A stretch of DNA of 64,000 nt, from assembly GCA_003612515.1 (NCBI GenBank), contig RAZB01000006.1, forward strand, positions 54,682 to 118,681, in the 5' to 3' direction. The notes beneath the pieces are model-generated. The model was not told the origin of the DNA, searched no databases, and saw nothing but the letters and a program-made list of their open reading frames with translations. A program made the translations under genes and the position numbers. Shown here piece by piece: positions 8,419 through 18,389 of the stretch; within the stretch, counting starts at the first letter, position 1; every line of letters begins with the position of its first letter. Source of the DNA: a bacterium D16-34 (GTDB taxonomy: Bacteria; Actinomycetota; Coriobacteriia; Coriobacteriales; Eggerthellaceae).

Positions 8419-11160
8419 TTATTCGTCGTCCTCAAGACCCATTGAGTCAAGATCGTCCAAGTTAAGCTCGTTCAATCCACTCAGATCAAGCGCCTCTTCA
8501 ACCTTGCACTCATAGTCGCCCTCGGCGTTAATATCAATCAGCACATGGCTTCTGTCGAACAACTTACCCTCAATAACCAACTGAGCAATACGATCAACCA
8601 CTTCACGCTGGATCAAACGCTTCAGCGGACGCGCACCATATACCGGATCGTATCCGTCAATGGCCAAATGCTCCATAGCCGCCGGCGAAACATCCAATGT
8701 CACGCGACGAGTAGCCAAGCGCTCACGCACGTCGTTGAGCTGGAGCTCAACAATGGGCTCCATGTTCGCAATAGAAAGCTCGTTGAACGTCACGATGTCA
8801 TCAATACGGTTCAAAAACTCCGGTTTAAATGTTGCACGCAAAGCATCTTGGATGGCATTGGTGAACTCTGCCAGCTTCTTTGCGCCCTCTTCGGGAGTCA
8901 TGTTGACAACATCTTCGAGCATATCACCCATCGTTTCGCGCTCATGTGCTGCACGCTCGCGAATAAATTGCGAACCAACGTTGCTCGTCATGATAATGAT
9001 GGCATTCTTAAAGCTCACCACGCGACCCTGACCATCAGTCAAACGGCCATCATCTAAAACCTGCAACAAGATATTAAAGACATCAGGGTGTGCCTTTTCA
9101 ATCTCGTCAAGCAAGATCACACTATATGGCTTGCGACGAACCGCCTCAGTTAGCTGACCGCCTTCGTCATAACCCACATATCCCGGAGGCGCTCCGATGA
9201 GTCGCTGTACACTGAACTTCTCCATGTACTCCGACATGTCAATACGCACCATGGCGCGCTCTGAATCAAACAAATACTCGGCAAGCGCTTTTGCGAGCTC
9301 GGTCTTACCAACACCGGTCGGACCCAAGAACAAAAATGATCCGATTGGCTTGTCCGGGTCAGACAGTCCCGCACGATTGCGGCGAATAGCTCCCGCAACT
9401 GAAGAGACGGCCTCATCCTGACCAACTACGCGCTCATGCAGCACTTTTTCCAGGTCAACAAGCTTTTCCATCTCGCCGCGCATCATTTTTTGAATCGGGA
9501 TGCCAGTCCACGTTGAAACCACTTCAGCGATTTCGTCTTCTGACACTTCTTCTTTTAAGATCGCGCCGTCTTGCTGGCGAACGTTCAGATCATGCTCAGC
9601 AGCTGCGAGTTTTTGCTGCAGTTCAGGAATGCGAGCATAGCGAATCTCAGAAGCTTTTACGAGGTCGCCCTCACGGGTTGCACGCTCTTCTTCGAGCTGT
9701 GCGCCCTCCAAGTCAGCCTTGAGATTCTGCACAAATTCGATCGCATCCTTTTCGTTGCGCCACTCAGCTTTGCGCTTGTCAAGCGCCTCTTTCGCCGTTG
9801 CAATCTCTTTACGCAAGCTCTCAAGACGCTCCTTGGAAACGTCATCACTTTCCTTTTTGAGCGCTTCTTCTTCAATCTGCATCTGGGTCAGCTTGCGCTC
9901 AGCAACATCAACCTCTTCGGGCATTGAGTCAATCTCAATGCGCAGACGAGAAGCTGCCTCATCCATCAGATCAATTGCCTTATCTGGCAAGAAACGATCC
10001 GTGATATAGCGGTTTGAAAGCTCTGCTGAAGCAACGATCGCCGAGTCAGTAATGCGAACGCCGTGATGAATCTCGTACTTTTCTTTCAAGCCACGCAAGA
10101 TAGCAATGGTGTCTTCCACGGTAGGCTCAGTTACCATAACCGGCTGGAAACGACGCTCAAGCGCGGCGTCTTTCTCGATATATTTGCGATACTCATCCAA
10201 CGTGGTTGCACCAATAACATGCAATTCTCCACGCGACAAAGCCGGCTTGAGCATGTTACCCGCGTCCATTGAGCTATCGCCTGTTGATCCGGCACCCACG
10301 ATGGTATGCAACTCGTCAATGAACAAAATGACGCGCCCATCAGAGTCTTTAACTTCGCGAATGACCGCCTTAAGCCTATCCTCAAATTCGCCACGATACT
10401 TTGCGCCCGCAACCATTGAGGCTAAATCAAGCGCCACGATTTCTTTATCGCGAAGCGACGAAGGCACATCACCTGCTACGATTCGCTGCGCCAATCCTTC
10501 AATAATGGCAGTCTTGCCGACACCAGGCTCGCCGATAAGCACCGGGTTATTTTTCGTGCGTCGAGACAGCACTTGCACGGTGCGGCGTATTTCTTCCGAA
10601 CGGCCAATCACCGGGTCCAGCTTACCCTCGCGCGCCTTAAGCGTCAGGTTCTGCCCATATTGCTCAAGCGCCTCAAACTGCGTTTTGTTATTCGGGTCAG
10701 TGACGCGTGTTTCGCCACGCAGCTCTTCGTATGCTGCCTCGATGTTCTTGCGATTCACGTTTGCCGCGCTCAAAATCTTGCCCGCAGCATCTTTGCCTTC
10801 AGAAAGCGCGATTAGCAGATGCTCCGTAGTCGCATAGCTGTCTCCCAAACGCTCAGCAATTTTAACTGCCTTGTCGATGACACCCATCAGCGCCTGCGAC
10901 GGAATGCCGCTCATAGCGCCTGCGCCACTGATTTTTGGCATGCCAGCAATCTCAGCGTCAACATTTGCGTTGAGCTGGAACAGATCGGCACCAATGCGCT
11001 TGATAATGGCTGACAAGTTATTCTCTTGCGAAGCCAAAAGCGCCTTAAGCATATGAATTGGCTCTGCTTGGGATGATTCGTTTTCTGAGGCGATAACCAG
11101 CGTTTGCTGCAGCGCCTCCTGCGCCCCAAGCGCCAATTTACTGAGGTTGCCCATGTTCAT
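8419..11160 (-). CDS. clpB: ClpB disaggregase (Hsp100 AAA+ ATPase)
   Basis: A 913-residue Hsp100 protein that pulls polypeptides out of aggregates together with DnaK, DnaJ and GrpE in the cytoplasm. The N-terminal double Clp_N domain (about 1-150) precedes AAA-1 (Walker A GEPGVGKT, Walker [11 protein letters not shown]), then the long middle coiled coil (about 410-530, rich in E/K) that binds DnaK, then AAA-2 ([18 protein letters not shown]) and the C-terminal ClpB D2 domain. Length is slightly above the usual 860 because of an acidic tail. AAGGAGG 8 bases upstream supports ATG 11160. It is the last gene of the dnaK-grpE-dnaJ-hspR-clpB operon, 22 bases after hspR. Confidence 0.97.
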   Translation of the reverse strand: MNMGNLSKLALGAQEALQQTLVIASENESSQAEPIHMLKALLASQENNLSAIIKRIGADLFQLNANVDAEIAGMPKISGAGAMSGIPSQALMGVIDKAVKIAERLGDSYATTEHLLIALSEGKDAAGKILSAANVNRKNIEAAYEELRGETRVTDPNNKTQFEALEQYGQNLTLKAREGKLDPVIGRSEEIRRTVQVLSRRTKNNPVLIGEPGVGKTAIIEGLAQRIVAGDVPSSLRDKEIVALDLASMVAGAKYRGEFEDRLKAVIREVKDSDGRVILFIDELHTIVGAGSTGDSSMDAGNMLKPALSRGELHVIGATTLDEYRKYIEKDAALERRFQPVMVTEPTVEDTIAILRGLKEKYEIHHGVRITDSAIVASAELSNRYITDRFLPDKAIDLMDEAASRLRIEIDSMPEEVDVAERKLTQMQIEEEALKKESDDVSKERLESLRKEIATAKEALDKRKAEWRNEKDAIEFVQNLKADLEGAQLEEERATREGDLVKASEIRYARIPELQQKLAAAEHDLNVRQQDGAILKEEVSEDEIAEVVSTWTGIPIQKMMRGEMEKLVDLEKVLHERVVGQDEAVSSVAGAIRRNRAGLSDPDKPIGSFLFLGPTGVGKTELAKALAEYLFDSERAMVRIDMSEYMEKFSVQRLIGAPPGYVGYDEGGQLTEAVRRKPYSVILLDEIEKAHPDVFNILLQVLDDGRLTDGQGRVVSFKNAIIIMTSNVGSQFIRERAAHERETMGDMLEDVVNMTPEEGAKKLAEFTNAIQDALRATFKPEFLNRIDDIVTFNELSIANMEPIVELQLNDVRERLATRRVTLDVSPAAMEHLAIDGYDPVYGARPLKRLIQREVVDRIAQLVIEGKLFDRSHVLIDINAEGDYECKVEEALDLSGLNELNLDDLDSMGLEDDE

Positions 11161-11182
11161 GGCGTACCCTCCTTTTCATTTC

Positions 11183-11578
11183 CTATTTCAAACGGCGAAA
11201 GGTATTTGGCATATCCGTCACGCGCACCAGCGCGTTTACGCTTTCTCGCGTTTCAAGCTCATGCACCCTATCCGCAAGACGGCGAACGCGTTTGTGCAGA
11301 TCATCAAGTTCAGCATCACGTTCATCGAGCCTGCCTTGCAAATCAAGGATGCGAATGACGCCAGCCAGGTTAATACCTTCGCCGGTAAGTTCATTAATTA
11401 ATTCAAGCCGCTCAATGTCAGCTTGCGAATACATTCTGGTATTTCCGCTGGTCCGCTGCGGAGTCACGAGACCTTTTTGCTCATAGGTGCGAAGTGTCTG
11501 CGGATGCACTCCCGTAAGCTCAGCAGCAACGCTGATCATGTACAACGGACGGTTGCGGTCGGTTCGGTTACCGCTCAT
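11183..11578 (-). CDS. hspR: HspR heat-shock repressor (MerR family)
   Basis: 131 residues. A MerR-type winged helix-turn-helix ([19 protein letters not shown], then [16 protein letters not shown]) precedes a dimerising coiled coil (about 75-115). In actinobacteria HspR represses dnaK and clpB by binding inverted HAIR sites and is itself held by DnaK. The start at 11578 overlaps the dnaJ stop as ATGA and has GAGGAG upstream; an upstream TTG is less likely. I did not find a canonical HAIR sequence at the dnaK promoter, so the operator here may be diverged. Confidence 0.93.
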   Translation of the reverse strand: MSGNRTDRNRPLYMISVAAELTGVHPQTLRTYEQKGLVTPQRTSGNTRMYSQADIERLELINELTGEGINLAGVIRILDLQGRLDERDAELDDLHKRVRRLADRVHELETRESVNALVRVTDMPNTFRRLK

Positions 11579-12510
11579 GCTTCCCAACTCCTCACCGATT
11601 CAGTACTTGCAGCCAAGAACACTTCCATGGCTTTTGTTTGCTCTTCGTTCATTTCTTTGGGGATGACCACTTTAATGGTGATCTTAAGATCGCCGTGTCC
11701 ATCGCCTTTTACTTTCGGAGCGCCTTTTCCGCGCACCGTCAAAACCGTATCATCTTGCGTACCAGCCGGAACCTTCACGCGCGCCTTTTTGCCATCGGGC
11801 GTAGGCACAACCACGCTCGCGCCCAATGCTGCCTCTGCAATGTTGAGAGGAACTGTCATGAGCACATCTGCGCCTTTGCGCGTATAAAGATCATTGCTCT
11901 CTATTTTGGTTGTGATCAGCAGGTCTCCATCTGCGCCACCATTTTCGCCAGGAGCGCCCTTGCCTTTAAAGCGAAGACGTCCGCCATCCACTGCGCCAGC
12001 AGGAATCTTGACCGTTAAGGTTTCTGACTCTGATCTGCCGGGGACGCGTACCGTAACTTTTTTCTCAGCGCCATTAAACGCCTCATCAAACGTTACGTTG
12101 AGCGTAACGTTCATGTCTTGACCTTTTCGCGGTCGTGGCTGATAACCACCACCGAAATCCCAATTAGACCCAAAGGCTCCTTCACCATGACGAATACTTT
12201 CTAAAATATCCGCCCAGCTTCCGCCACCAAAGCCACCACCGAAAATGTCTTCCACGTTGACCGCTGAGCCACCGCCCCAGCCATGAGGTATTTGGTTTTC
12301 GTTCGCGGTGCCATACTGGTCGTACAGTTCGCGCTTCTTTTCGTCAGAAAGCACTTCATAGGCTTCGTTGATCTCTTTAAATTTAGCTTCATCGCCGCCC
12401 GCGTCTGGGTGGTGCGTACGTGCCAATTTACGAAACGCCTTTTTGATCTCAGCTTGAGTTGCCGTACGAGGGACTCCGAGTGTTTTGTAGTAATCAGGGG
12501 TAGCTGCCAT
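11575..12510 (-). CDS. dnaJ: DnaJ/CbpA-type co-chaperone without zinc finger
   Basis: 311 residues. The J domain (1-70) has the catalytic HPD motif ([10 protein letters not shown]) that stimulates DnaK ATPase. A Gly/Phe-rich linker (about 80-135) leads straight into the two beta-barrel substrate-binding domains. The cysteine-rich CXXCXGXG zinc finger of classic DnaJ (about 375 residues) is absent, so this is a type II (DnaJB/CbpA-like) protein filling the dnaJ slot of the operon. AAGGAGG lies 13 bases before ATG 12510. A 12-bp hairpin separates it from grpE, and it overlaps hspR by 4 bases. Confidence 0.93.
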   Translation of the reverse strand: MAATPDYYKTLGVPRTATQAEIKKAFRKLARTHHPDAGGDEAKFKEINEAYEVLSDEKKRELYDQYGTANENQIPHGWGGGSAVNVEDIFGGGFGGGSWADILESIRHGEGAFGSNWDFGGGYQPRPRKGQDMNVTLNVTFDEAFNGAEKKVTVRVPGRSESETLTVKIPAGAVDGGRLRFKGKGAPGENGGADGDLLITTKIESNDLYTRKGADVLMTVPLNIAEAALGASVVVPTPDGKKARVKVPAGTQDDTVLTVRGKGAPKVKGDGHGDLKITIKVVIPKEMNEEQTKAMEVFLAASTESVRSWEA

Positions 12511-12559
12511 AATTTCTGCTCTACCTCCTTCACAGTTGTTTTACTTTGCTTGAGCGTAT

Positions 12560-12586
12560 GAAGGCGGGCTTCGAAAGCCCGCCTTC
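12560..12586. other. Intercistronic hairpin between grpE and dnaJ
   Basis: A perfect 12-bp stem (12560-12571 with 12575-12586), loop CGA, extended by GCGT/ACGC outside. No T-tract follows on the transcribed strand, so it is more likely an RNA-stability or partial-attenuation site within the operon than a full terminator. Confidence 0.7.
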
Positions 12587-12596
12587 AACGCATACA

Positions 12597-13298
12597 CTAC
12601 TTCGTGCTTTCACTGCCCTCATCGGGTGTTTTTTCCCGCTTAGGACCACCGGTTGTTACGGTTACCATGGCAGGTCTGAGAACCTTTGTTCCCATCTTGT
12701 AACCCTTTTGGTAGACCTCGTGCACAGTCTCGTCATATTCTTGCGAATCCGGAACCGTTGCGACGGCCTGCGCCTCCAGTGAGTCAAAGGGCTGCCCCAC
12801 TGGGTCTATGATTTCGACACCGTCTTTTTGCAACACGCTGACAAACTTTGCATGTACCGCCTTGACGCCGTCTAAAAGTCCTGTCTCACCATTGTCAGTT
12901 GCATAGCCAATGGTGCGTTCGAAGTCGTCAATGACGGGCAACAGGTCAGTTACGAGCTTTTCGGTTGCGCGAGCTTTTTCAATTTCGCGCTGCTCGTTAG
13001 TGCGCCTGCGGTAGGTGTCCCATTCCGCATGAAGACGCATGTACTTGCCCTGCCACTCTTCAACCTGCTTCTTGGCTTCGATATACAGATCTTCTGCAAC
13101 CGAAGCGCTTTCAACTTCAGGCGAACCCTCAACGACCACTTCGTCTGCCGAAATATCATCAAGGTTTTGCGACGCATCAGTCAGGGTTTCAGCAGCTTCA
13201 GCGGCAACGGTCTCAACGTTAGAAACCTCCGCTGCAGCAGCATTCAAGTCGTCGGCCTGGGTGCTGCGCGCCTCATGTGGCGTGCCTTGCTCAACCAT
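12597..13298 (-). CDS. grpE: GrpE nucleotide-exchange factor
   Basis: A 233-residue cytoplasmic dimer that releases ADP from DnaK. The acidic, low-complexity N-terminal arm (about 1-75) is followed by the long coiled-coil helix (about 75-130, with YMRLHAEWDTYRRRT and a KLVTDLLPVIDDFER segment). The C-terminal beta domain includes VEIIDPVGQPFDS and VLRPAMVTV, both family hallmarks. The stop of dnaK lies 5 bases upstream and GAAGGGA in the dnaK tail serves as ribosome site. It is second in the operon. Confidence 0.97.
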   Translation of the reverse strand: MVEQGTPHEARSTQADDLNAAAAEVSNVETVAAEAAETLTDASQNLDDISADEVVVEGSPEVESASVAEDLYIEAKKQVEEWQGKYMRLHAEWDTYRRRTNEQREIEKARATEKLVTDLLPVIDDFERTIGYATDNGETGLLDGVKAVHAKFVSVLQKDGVEIIDPVGQPFDSLEAQAVATVPDSQEYDETVHEVYQKGYKMGTKVLRPAMVTVTTGGPKREKTPDEGSESTK

Positions 13299-13303
13299 GG
13301 CGC

Positions 13304-15208
13304 TTACTTCCCTTCGTTTTCGTCATCTACTACTTCGTAATCTGCCTCAATAGTGTCATCAGCAGGAGTTGATTCAGCAGCAGCTGCCTCAGATGCGGCA
13401 TTCGGGCCTTCGGTTGAATATACGACCTCAGCCAGCTTGTAGCCTGCTTGCTGCATCTTCTCGGTTGCTTGTTTGATGGCTTCCATGTCTGAACCTGCCA
13501 GAGCGGTCTTTGCTTCAGCAATAGCTTCTTCAGCTGCGCTCTTAACATCAGAAGGAGCCTTGTCGCCAACTTCAGCAAGCGTCTGTTCGGTTGCATTAAC
13601 CAAAGCATCAGCGGTGTTACGGATCTCAACTTCTTCGCGACGACGCTGGTCTTCTTCAGCATGCTGTTCAGCATCTTTTACCATGCGCTCAACTTCGTCA
13701 TCGTTAAGAGCGGTTGAACCAGAAATGGTAATCTGCTGCTGCTTGCCGGTGCCGAGATCTTTAGCGGAAACATTTACGATGCCGTTTGCGTCAATGTCAA
13801 AAGTAACCTCAATTTGCGGAACACCACGACGAGCTGCCGGAATGCCGGTTAACTGGAACTTGCCAAGCGTCTTGTTGTCAGAAGCCATCTGGCGTTCGCC
13901 CTGCAATACATGAACCTCAACAGAAGTCTGATTGTCTGATGCAGTTGAATAAATTTCTGTCTTGCGCGTCGGGATCGTCGTGTTGCGCTCGATCATCTTG
14001 GTCATAACGCCGCCCATGGTTTCAACGCCCAAAGACAGAGGCGTTACGTCAAGAAGCAGAATGCCTTCAACGTCGCCAGCCAAAACACCGCCCTGAACAG
14101 CTGCGCCCATTGCAACAACCTCGTCAGGATTTACTGACATGTTCGGGTCTTTGCCGGTCAGCTTCTTAACCAGTTCCTGGACTGCAGGCATACGCGTTGA
14201 ACCGCCAACCAAGATAACCTCATCAATGTCGCCAGACTTAAGGCCAGCATCTGAGAGTGCTTGCTCAACAGGCTTCTTGCAGCGATCCAGCAGATCCTTG
14301 GTAATGCGCTCGAACTCTGAACGGGTCAGCGTATAGTCAAGGTGCTTAGGACCTGATGCGTCAGCGGTAATAAAGGGCAGGTTGATGTTTGCCTGCGTCG
14401 TAGAGCTCAGCTCCATCTTTGCTTTCTCAGCTGCTTCCTTCAAACGCTGCAAAGCCATCTTGTCTTGGCGCAGATCAATGCCATTGTCAGCCTTGAATTT
14501 ATCGGCTAACCAGTCGATAATGCGCTGATCCCAGTCGTCACCACCGAGATGGTTGTCGCCAGCGGTTGAAGCTACCTCAAACACGCCATCGCCCAGCTCA
14601 AGGATAGACACGTCAAACGTACCGCCGCCCAAGTCAAACACGAGGATCTTCTCGTCTTTGTTGGTCTTATCAAGGCCATAAGCAAGTGCAGCTGCCGTGG
14701 GCTCGTTGATGATACGAAGCACTTCAAGACCTGCGATCTTACCAGCGTCTTTGGTTGCTTGGCGCTGTGCGTCATTAAAGTAAGCAGGGACAGTAATAAC
14801 TGCTTGCGTTACCGGTGCACCCAAAACTTTTTCTGCGTCGCTCTTGAGTTTTTGAAGAACCATTGCAGAAATCTCTTCAGGCGTGTAATCCTTGCCATCA
14901 ATGTCTACAACAGCACGGCCACCATCGCCCTTTTGTACTTTATAGCTTACGGTTTTTTGCTCTTCAGGAGTTTCATCATAAGAGCGACCGATAAAACGCT
15001 TTACTGATGAAACAGTATTTTCAGGATTAGTTACAGCTTGGTTCTTTGCAGATTTACCAACAACACGTTCGCCGTCCTTGCGGAAGCCCTCTACGGACGG
15101 AGTTGTGCGATCTCCTTCTGCGTTTACCAAGATTTCAGGCTCTGAACCTTCCATGACAGCCATGGCGGAGTTCGTAGTGCCCAGGTCAATACCGAGAATC
15201 TTGCTCAT
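13304..15208 (-). CDS. dnaK: DnaK (Hsp70) chaperone
   Basis: 634 residues, the normal length for Hsp70. The nucleotide-binding domain begins [12 protein letters not shown] and includes [30 protein letters not shown] and [12 protein letters not shown]. The peptide-binding domain starts with [11 protein letters not shown] near residue 370, and a helical lid ends in the acidic tail [14 protein letters not shown]. It is the first gene of the leftward heat-shock operon and is read from a consensus-like promoter at 15460-15488 with a leader of about 245 nt. Confidence 0.98.
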   Translation of the reverse strand: MSKILGIDLGTTNSAMAVMEGSEPEILVNAEGDRTTPSVEGFRKDGERVVGKSAKNQAVTNPENTVSSVKRFIGRSYDETPEEQKTVSYKVQKGDGGRAVVDIDGKDYTPEEISAMVLQKLKSDAEKVLGAPVTQAVITVPAYFNDAQRQATKDAGKIAGLEVLRIINEPTAAALAYGLDKTNKDEKILVFDLGGGTFDVSILELGDGVFEVASTAGDNHLGGDDWDQRIIDWLADKFKADNGIDLRQDKMALQRLKEAAEKAKMELSSTTQANINLPFITADASGPKHLDYTLTRSEFERITKDLLDRCKKPVEQALSDAGLKSGDIDEVILVGGSTRMPAVQELVKKLTGKDPNMSVNPDEVVAMGAAVQGGVLAGDVEGILLLDVTPLSLGVETMGGVMTKMIERNTTIPTRKTEIYSTASDNQTSVEVHVLQGERQMASDNKTLGKFQLTGIPAARRGVPQIEVTFDIDANGIVNVSAKDLGTGKQQQITISGSTALNDDEVERMVKDAEQHAEEDQRRREEVEIRNTADALVNATEQTLAEVGDKAPSDVKSAAEEAIAEAKTALAGSDMEAIKQATEKMQQAGYKLAEVVYSTEGPNAASEAAAAESTPADDTIEADYEVVDDENEGK

Positions 15209-15459
15209 ACTTTTGCTTCCTTTCGTTGCATATTTTCTCGTTTATTTGTACTTGGTAGTGCCGAGCGCGCTGAAGAAGCAGAAGCTTGTTGCCTATAAAA
15301 GCTTTTTGCTCACAAAGCTTGTTGCCTGCTGCCCAACGACACTCTATAGATACGTATTTGTTTCTGTGTGGCTTACTCTTCGCTGAACTACCTGCGCAAA
15401 ACAAGCCAAGGAACAAGATACGTAAGTATCATAGGTACAAGTATTTTATGATGTTGCAT

Positions 15460-15488
15460 ACTATATAATCTAAGTCTATCACTGTCAA
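15460..15488 (-). promoter_or_regulatory. dnaK operon promoter
   Basis: Read on the minus strand: TTGACA (15488-15483), exactly 17 bp, then TATAGT (15465-15460). The near-perfect match fits a strong housekeeping promoter that needs a repressor such as HspR. A 12-bp word, AGCTTGTTGCCT, occurs twice in the leader (about 15284 and 15322). Confidence 0.85.
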
Positions 15489-15715
15489 GTTTCTTAAGAC
15501 ATATATTTATATGTTTCCTTAACGCATCTACTATAAACACCTAAAACCGAACTGTCCCAAGAAAAAATGATCTGTTACGCGCTGGTCACACGCTTGTTTC
15601 TGGAATGAAGATTCGCCTATCCGGTGCTTCTCTTAAGGTGAATCTCTTGTGATAATTTGTGTAGGAATTATGATCTAGCATTGTTCCAGCACGCTCCAGC
15701 AACGCTTTAGCAACC

Positions 15716-15819
15716 TTACCCTGGCGCCTTGATCTAGCGGCCTACCCCGACGTCTTACCCTAGTGTTTTACCCTGGCGCTTTGATCTAGCGGGCTACCCC
15801 GACGTCTTGCCCTGGTGTT
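15716..15819. repeat. Two tandem 52-bp repeats
   Basis: Units 15716-15767 and 15768-15819 are nearly identical (TTACCCTGGCGC..TTGATCTAGCGG, then CTACCCCGACGTCTT). They lie in the gene-free stretch between the dnaK promoter and repeat element B. Upstream, 15489-15715 holds an imperfect hairpin (GATTCGCCT ... AGGTGAATC, about 15608-15642) and nothing else recognisable. Confidence 0.8.
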
Positions 15820-15879
15820 TAATTCCATGCTTTCCGCGCAGATTATTACACTCATGAACCAATTGCGGTATTTACCGAG

Positions 15880-16006
15880 TTTTGGCTGGAAAAGTGCTCT
15901 CGTCGGTGATTTTGACGGCAATCTGGCTTAAAAAGTGCCCTTGTCGGGGTTTTCGACGCCAAAATGGGGGCGATTTCCCCGACTAGAGGCGATTTCCAGC
16001 CAAAAC
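15880..16006 (+). repeat. Three-motif palindromic element, copy B
   Basis: Same layout as copy A: forward motif 15880-15907, forward 15922-15949, reverse 15977-16006. The reverse arm is the most diverged of the four copies (ACTAGAGGCGATTTCC in place of ACGAGGGCACTTTTCC). The 150 bases after it up to the ferredoxin terminator show no gene. Confidence 0.8.
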
Positions 16007-16163
16007 TTGCAAAACTTCAACATTGCCTTGTTCGCTTGCAGGATACTCGCTTTCTCGAGGCTTCTCGGATTGCCGGAGCCGAGGGAGATCCCAGGGCTGG
16101 AAGCTGAGGAGGTTCTCGAGGCTTTTGTCTTACAGCTCCGGGGGTTATGGGACAAAAAAAGAA

Positions 16164-16190
16164 AACCCCGAGGCTATTGACCTCGGGGTT
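16164..16190 (-). terminator. Terminator of the ferredoxin gene
   Basis: A 10-bp stem AACCCCGAGG/CCTCGGGGTT with a 7-nt loop. On the minus strand it is followed by TTTTCTTTTTTTG, a strong U-tract. Confidence 0.9.
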
Positions 16191-16212
16191 CTTGCTTGCA
16201 AATAAGACTTTG

Positions 16213-16401
16213 TTAGTCTTCGACTACCTCAGGAATAGCACCCATTGGGCACTCTTCAACGCAATCGCCACATGCAATACAATTTTCTTCGTTAACGACG
16301 TCTGCTACGCCGCCAACTACTTCGAGCACCTCTTGGGGGCATGCATCAACGCAGATGCCACAACCAATGCACTCATCAGCTTCAATAACCGGATGGGACA
16401 T
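16213..16401 (-). CDS. 2[4Fe-4S] ferredoxin
   Basis: A 62-residue cytoplasmic electron carrier with two complete cluster motifs: CIGCGICVDACPQ near residue 11 and CIACGDCVEECPM near residue 41. This is the clostridial-type ferredoxin layout and length. AAGGAG with good spacing supports ATG 16401, and a strong terminator follows. It stands as its own transcription unit, suggesting a general low-potential ferredoxin, for example for pyruvate:ferredoxin oxidoreductase or hydrogenase. Confidence 0.95.
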   Translation of the reverse strand: MSHPVIEADECIGCGICVDACPQEVLEVVGGVADVVNEENCIACGDCVEECPMGAIPEVVED

Positions 16402-16606
16402 GGCAATCTCCTTCTCATTTAAGAACCTTTGCTGCTAAAGTAATAACGTCAAGCGGCAAAGCTTCAAAACCACATGCCCGTAAGATACCCGACTTTGCAT
16501 AGATTGCAAGGCAAAAACTAGAATTTCCAAGGTTCGGCAAAATCGGGGTGAGATCGGTTGCTTTTGGGCAAGCCTAAAATTCAAAACTGCTTCGTTCGAA
16601 TCAAAA

Positions 16607-16654
16607 CCCGCCTGCATCTAAGCTCGCCTGCAGCAAAACTCACCTGCAGCAACA
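16607..16654. repeat. Three tandem 16-bp repeats
   Basis: Units at 16607, 16623 and 16639 share the core CGCCTGCA or CACCTGCA. They lie in the 287-base gap between hypE and the ferredoxin gene, which otherwise shows no gene. Confidence 0.7.
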
Positions 16655-16688
16655 CAGTCACAAGCGCCTGATCATGCTTGCGAAAGCC

Positions 16689-17711
16689 TTAGCAAATACG
16701 CGGCAGCTGCTCCCCTACGAGCATATCTAAAATGCGCGCAGTGCCAAAAGCCGTGCGTAAAAACACTTTCGGGCCGCGTTCAGGATTGCTGTTTGCCACC
16801 TCGCCAATAATTGCTGCATCTTTGCCATAAATGCTTTCTTGCATGGCTTCTAGCGCCGCATCGGCCTCATCTGGCGCAACGACGCAGACCATCTTGCCTT
16901 CATTCGCAACCTGCAAAACATCGTAGCCAAGCATCTCGCATGCTCCACGCACGGCAGGTTTCACGGGAACAGCGGCCTCATCAATAAAGATGTCAGATTG
17001 CGATTGAGCAGCCAATTCATTAAGTGTGGAGGCTAGTCCGCCACGAGTTGGATCCCGAAAACAACGCGTTTGAGGAGCAGCTTTTAACACGCTCGCAATC
17101 AGGTGATTGAGCGGTGCGGCGTCGCTTTGCAAATCGGTCGAAAACGATAGCGACTCTCGGCAACTCATGATGGTGATGCCGTGGTCACCCAGACTACCGG
17201 TGACCAACACCTTGTCGCCGGGCTTACATTGCGCTCCACCAAGATTAATGCCGGGCGCAAGCGTTCCTACGCCGGACGTGTTGATGTAGACACCGTCACC
17301 ATGCCCACGGTTCACCACTTTGGTGTCTCCTGTGACTATAATCACGCCGGCTTCTTTAGCAGCCTCAGCCATTGAAACGCAAATCCGGCGAAGATCTTCA
17401 ACGGGAAAACCTTCTTCCAAAATCATGCCACAACTGAGATATTTCGGTTTCGCTCCGCTCGTTGCTACATCATTTACGGTGCCGCATACAGCGAGTCGTC
17501 CGATATCGCCACCAGGGAAAAAGTGTGGCGTCACCACAAAGCTGTCTGTAGAAAAAGCCAGACGCTCGCCTGCCGCCGGAGATGCAAGTACTGCCGCATC
17601 GTCGCCTTGAAGCAAAATATCGCTCCCGTATGCCTCGTAAAACACCTCGTCAATGATGCGTTTCATCATGAGGCCGCCGCTACCGTGACCAAGCATTACC
17701 GTGGTATCCAT
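16689..17711 (-). CDS. hypE: HypE, hydrogenase cyanide-ligand synthesis protein
   Basis: 340 residues. HypE dehydrates the thiocarbamoyl group on its C-terminal cysteine to thiocyanate, giving the CN ligands of the [NiFe] site. It shows the AIR-synthase-like ATP fold (GHGSGG near residue 8, GDDAAVL, STDSFVV, GRLAVCGTVND, DPTRGGLAS) and ends in the diagnostic PRIC with the terminal Cys. AAGGAGATATGGT precedes ATG 17711. Other hyp genes are not in this window. The client is presumably the Hyf-type hydrogenase at 46-55 kb. It is followed upstream by nikR, so nickel control and hydrogenase maturation are neighbours. Confidence 0.96.
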   Translation of the reverse strand: MDTTVMLGHGSGGLMMKRIIDEVFYEAYGSDILLQGDDAAVLASPAAGERLAFSTDSFVVTPHFFPGGDIGRLAVCGTVNDVATSGAKPKYLSCGMILEEGFPVEDLRRICVSMAEAAKEAGVIIVTGDTKVVNRGHGDGVYINTSGVGTLAPGINLGGAQCKPGDKVLVTGSLGDHGITIMSCRESLSFSTDLQSDAAPLNHLIASVLKAAPQTRCFRDPTRGGLASTLNELAAQSQSDIFIDEAAVPVKPAVRGACEMLGYDVLQVANEGKMVCVVAPDEADAALEAMQESIYGKDAAIIGEVANSNPERGPKVFLRTAFGTARILDMLVGEQLPRIC

Positions 17712-17747
17712 ACCATATCTCCTTGCAAGTTTTATATAAAAGGAAAC

Positions 17748-17927
17748 CCTCGTGCGCCTTAACCGAGTGCGCTTTCGCCAAACGCTCCTTCGCTAAGTGC
17801 GCCTTAACTGGGAGGCTCTTCGCCGAGTGCGCTTTTGCCGAGTGCGCTTTCGCCAAACGCTCCTTCGCCGACCATGCCTTAGCTGGGAGGCTCTTCGCCG
17901 AGTGCGCCTTAACCGAGTGCGCTTTCG
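17748..17927. repeat. Twelve tandem 15-bp repeats reaching into nikR
   Basis: Units of exactly 15 bp (types CCGAGTGCGCTTTCG, CCAAACGCTCCTTCG, CTGGGAGGCTCTTCG) run from 17748 to 17927. A 75-bp higher-order pattern shows as well: the unit types at 17763, 17778 and 17808 recur at 17838, 17853 and 17883. Because 15 is a multiple of three, both strands stay open and would encode five-residue repeats. No ribosome site supports a gene. The last units supply the 3' end of nikR. Confidence 0.85.
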
Positions 17928-18337
17928 CCAGCAGTCGTGACCACAAGCCTCCCGTTTTGCACGCCTTTGGTGCCTAAAATTAAATTCGCAATATCGTGAA
18001 CAAGCCCCGCTTCGCCGCGCAACACGATGACCTCAAGACACTGATGCGCATCAACATGGACATGCATCGACGACACAATATTGTCCACATAATCATGCTG
18101 AATAGTGTGTAGTTTTTCTTGCAAGTCGTTCGCATGGTGATCGAACACGATCGTCAAGGTGCCCATCACTTCTACGCCCGGCAGTGCGCACTCGTCCTCA
18201 ATGAGAGCATCGCGAACCAAATCACGCACAACCTCGCTGCGATTTTTCGCCAAACCGCGACGCGCAACCAATCGATCGAAGCGCACGAGTAGCTCTTCGG
18301 GCATGGCAACCGAAAATCGCATGAGATCATTTGTCAT
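17909..18337 (-). CDS. nikR: NikR nickel-responsive repressor
   Basis: 142 residues. The N-terminal ribbon-helix-helix (RFSVAMPEELLVRFDRLV, then NRSEVVRDLVRDALI) binds DNA. The C-terminal ACT-like domain holds the square-planar nickel site in HTIQHDYVDNIV, HVHVD and CLEVIVLRG. Nickel-bound NikR usually represses nickel uptake genes. The family normally stops just after GRLVVTT; the last residues AGESALG are read from the adjoining 15-bp repeat array, so the array has replaced or extended the natural end. It lies between a small unknown gene and hypE, and is probably co-transcribed with them. Confidence 0.94.
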   Translation of the reverse strand: MTNDLMRFSVAMPEELLVRFDRLVARRGLAKNRSEVVRDLVRDALIEDECALPGVEVMGTLTIVFDHHANDLQEKLHTIQHDYVDNIVSSMHVHVDAHQCLEVIVLRGEAGLVHDIANLILGTKGVQNGRLVVTTAGESALG

Positions 18338-18389
18338 TTCAAACTTCTTTTCTGTTGAAGGCTATAATCCGATGCGCCAATAAGGCACA

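Noticed and set aside
15454..15520. HAIR operator for HspR at the dnaK promoter
   Set aside because: I searched for CTTGAGT-N7-ACTCAAG and close variants and saw only partial words (ACTTGACA, CTTAAG), not a spaced inverted pair.
17680..17946. Lys/Ala/His-rich repeat protein on the minus strand over the same array
   Set aside because: A by-product of the array being a multiple of three; it overlaps hypE and nikR in other frames and has no ribosome site.
17723..17977. Possible pentapeptide-repeat protein on the plus strand
   Set aside because: The pattern comes from the 15-bp array, the only start is a TTG without a ribosome site, it overlaps nikR and the hypE leader, and the residue two before the central Phe/Leu is often Arg, unlike true pentapeptide repeats.
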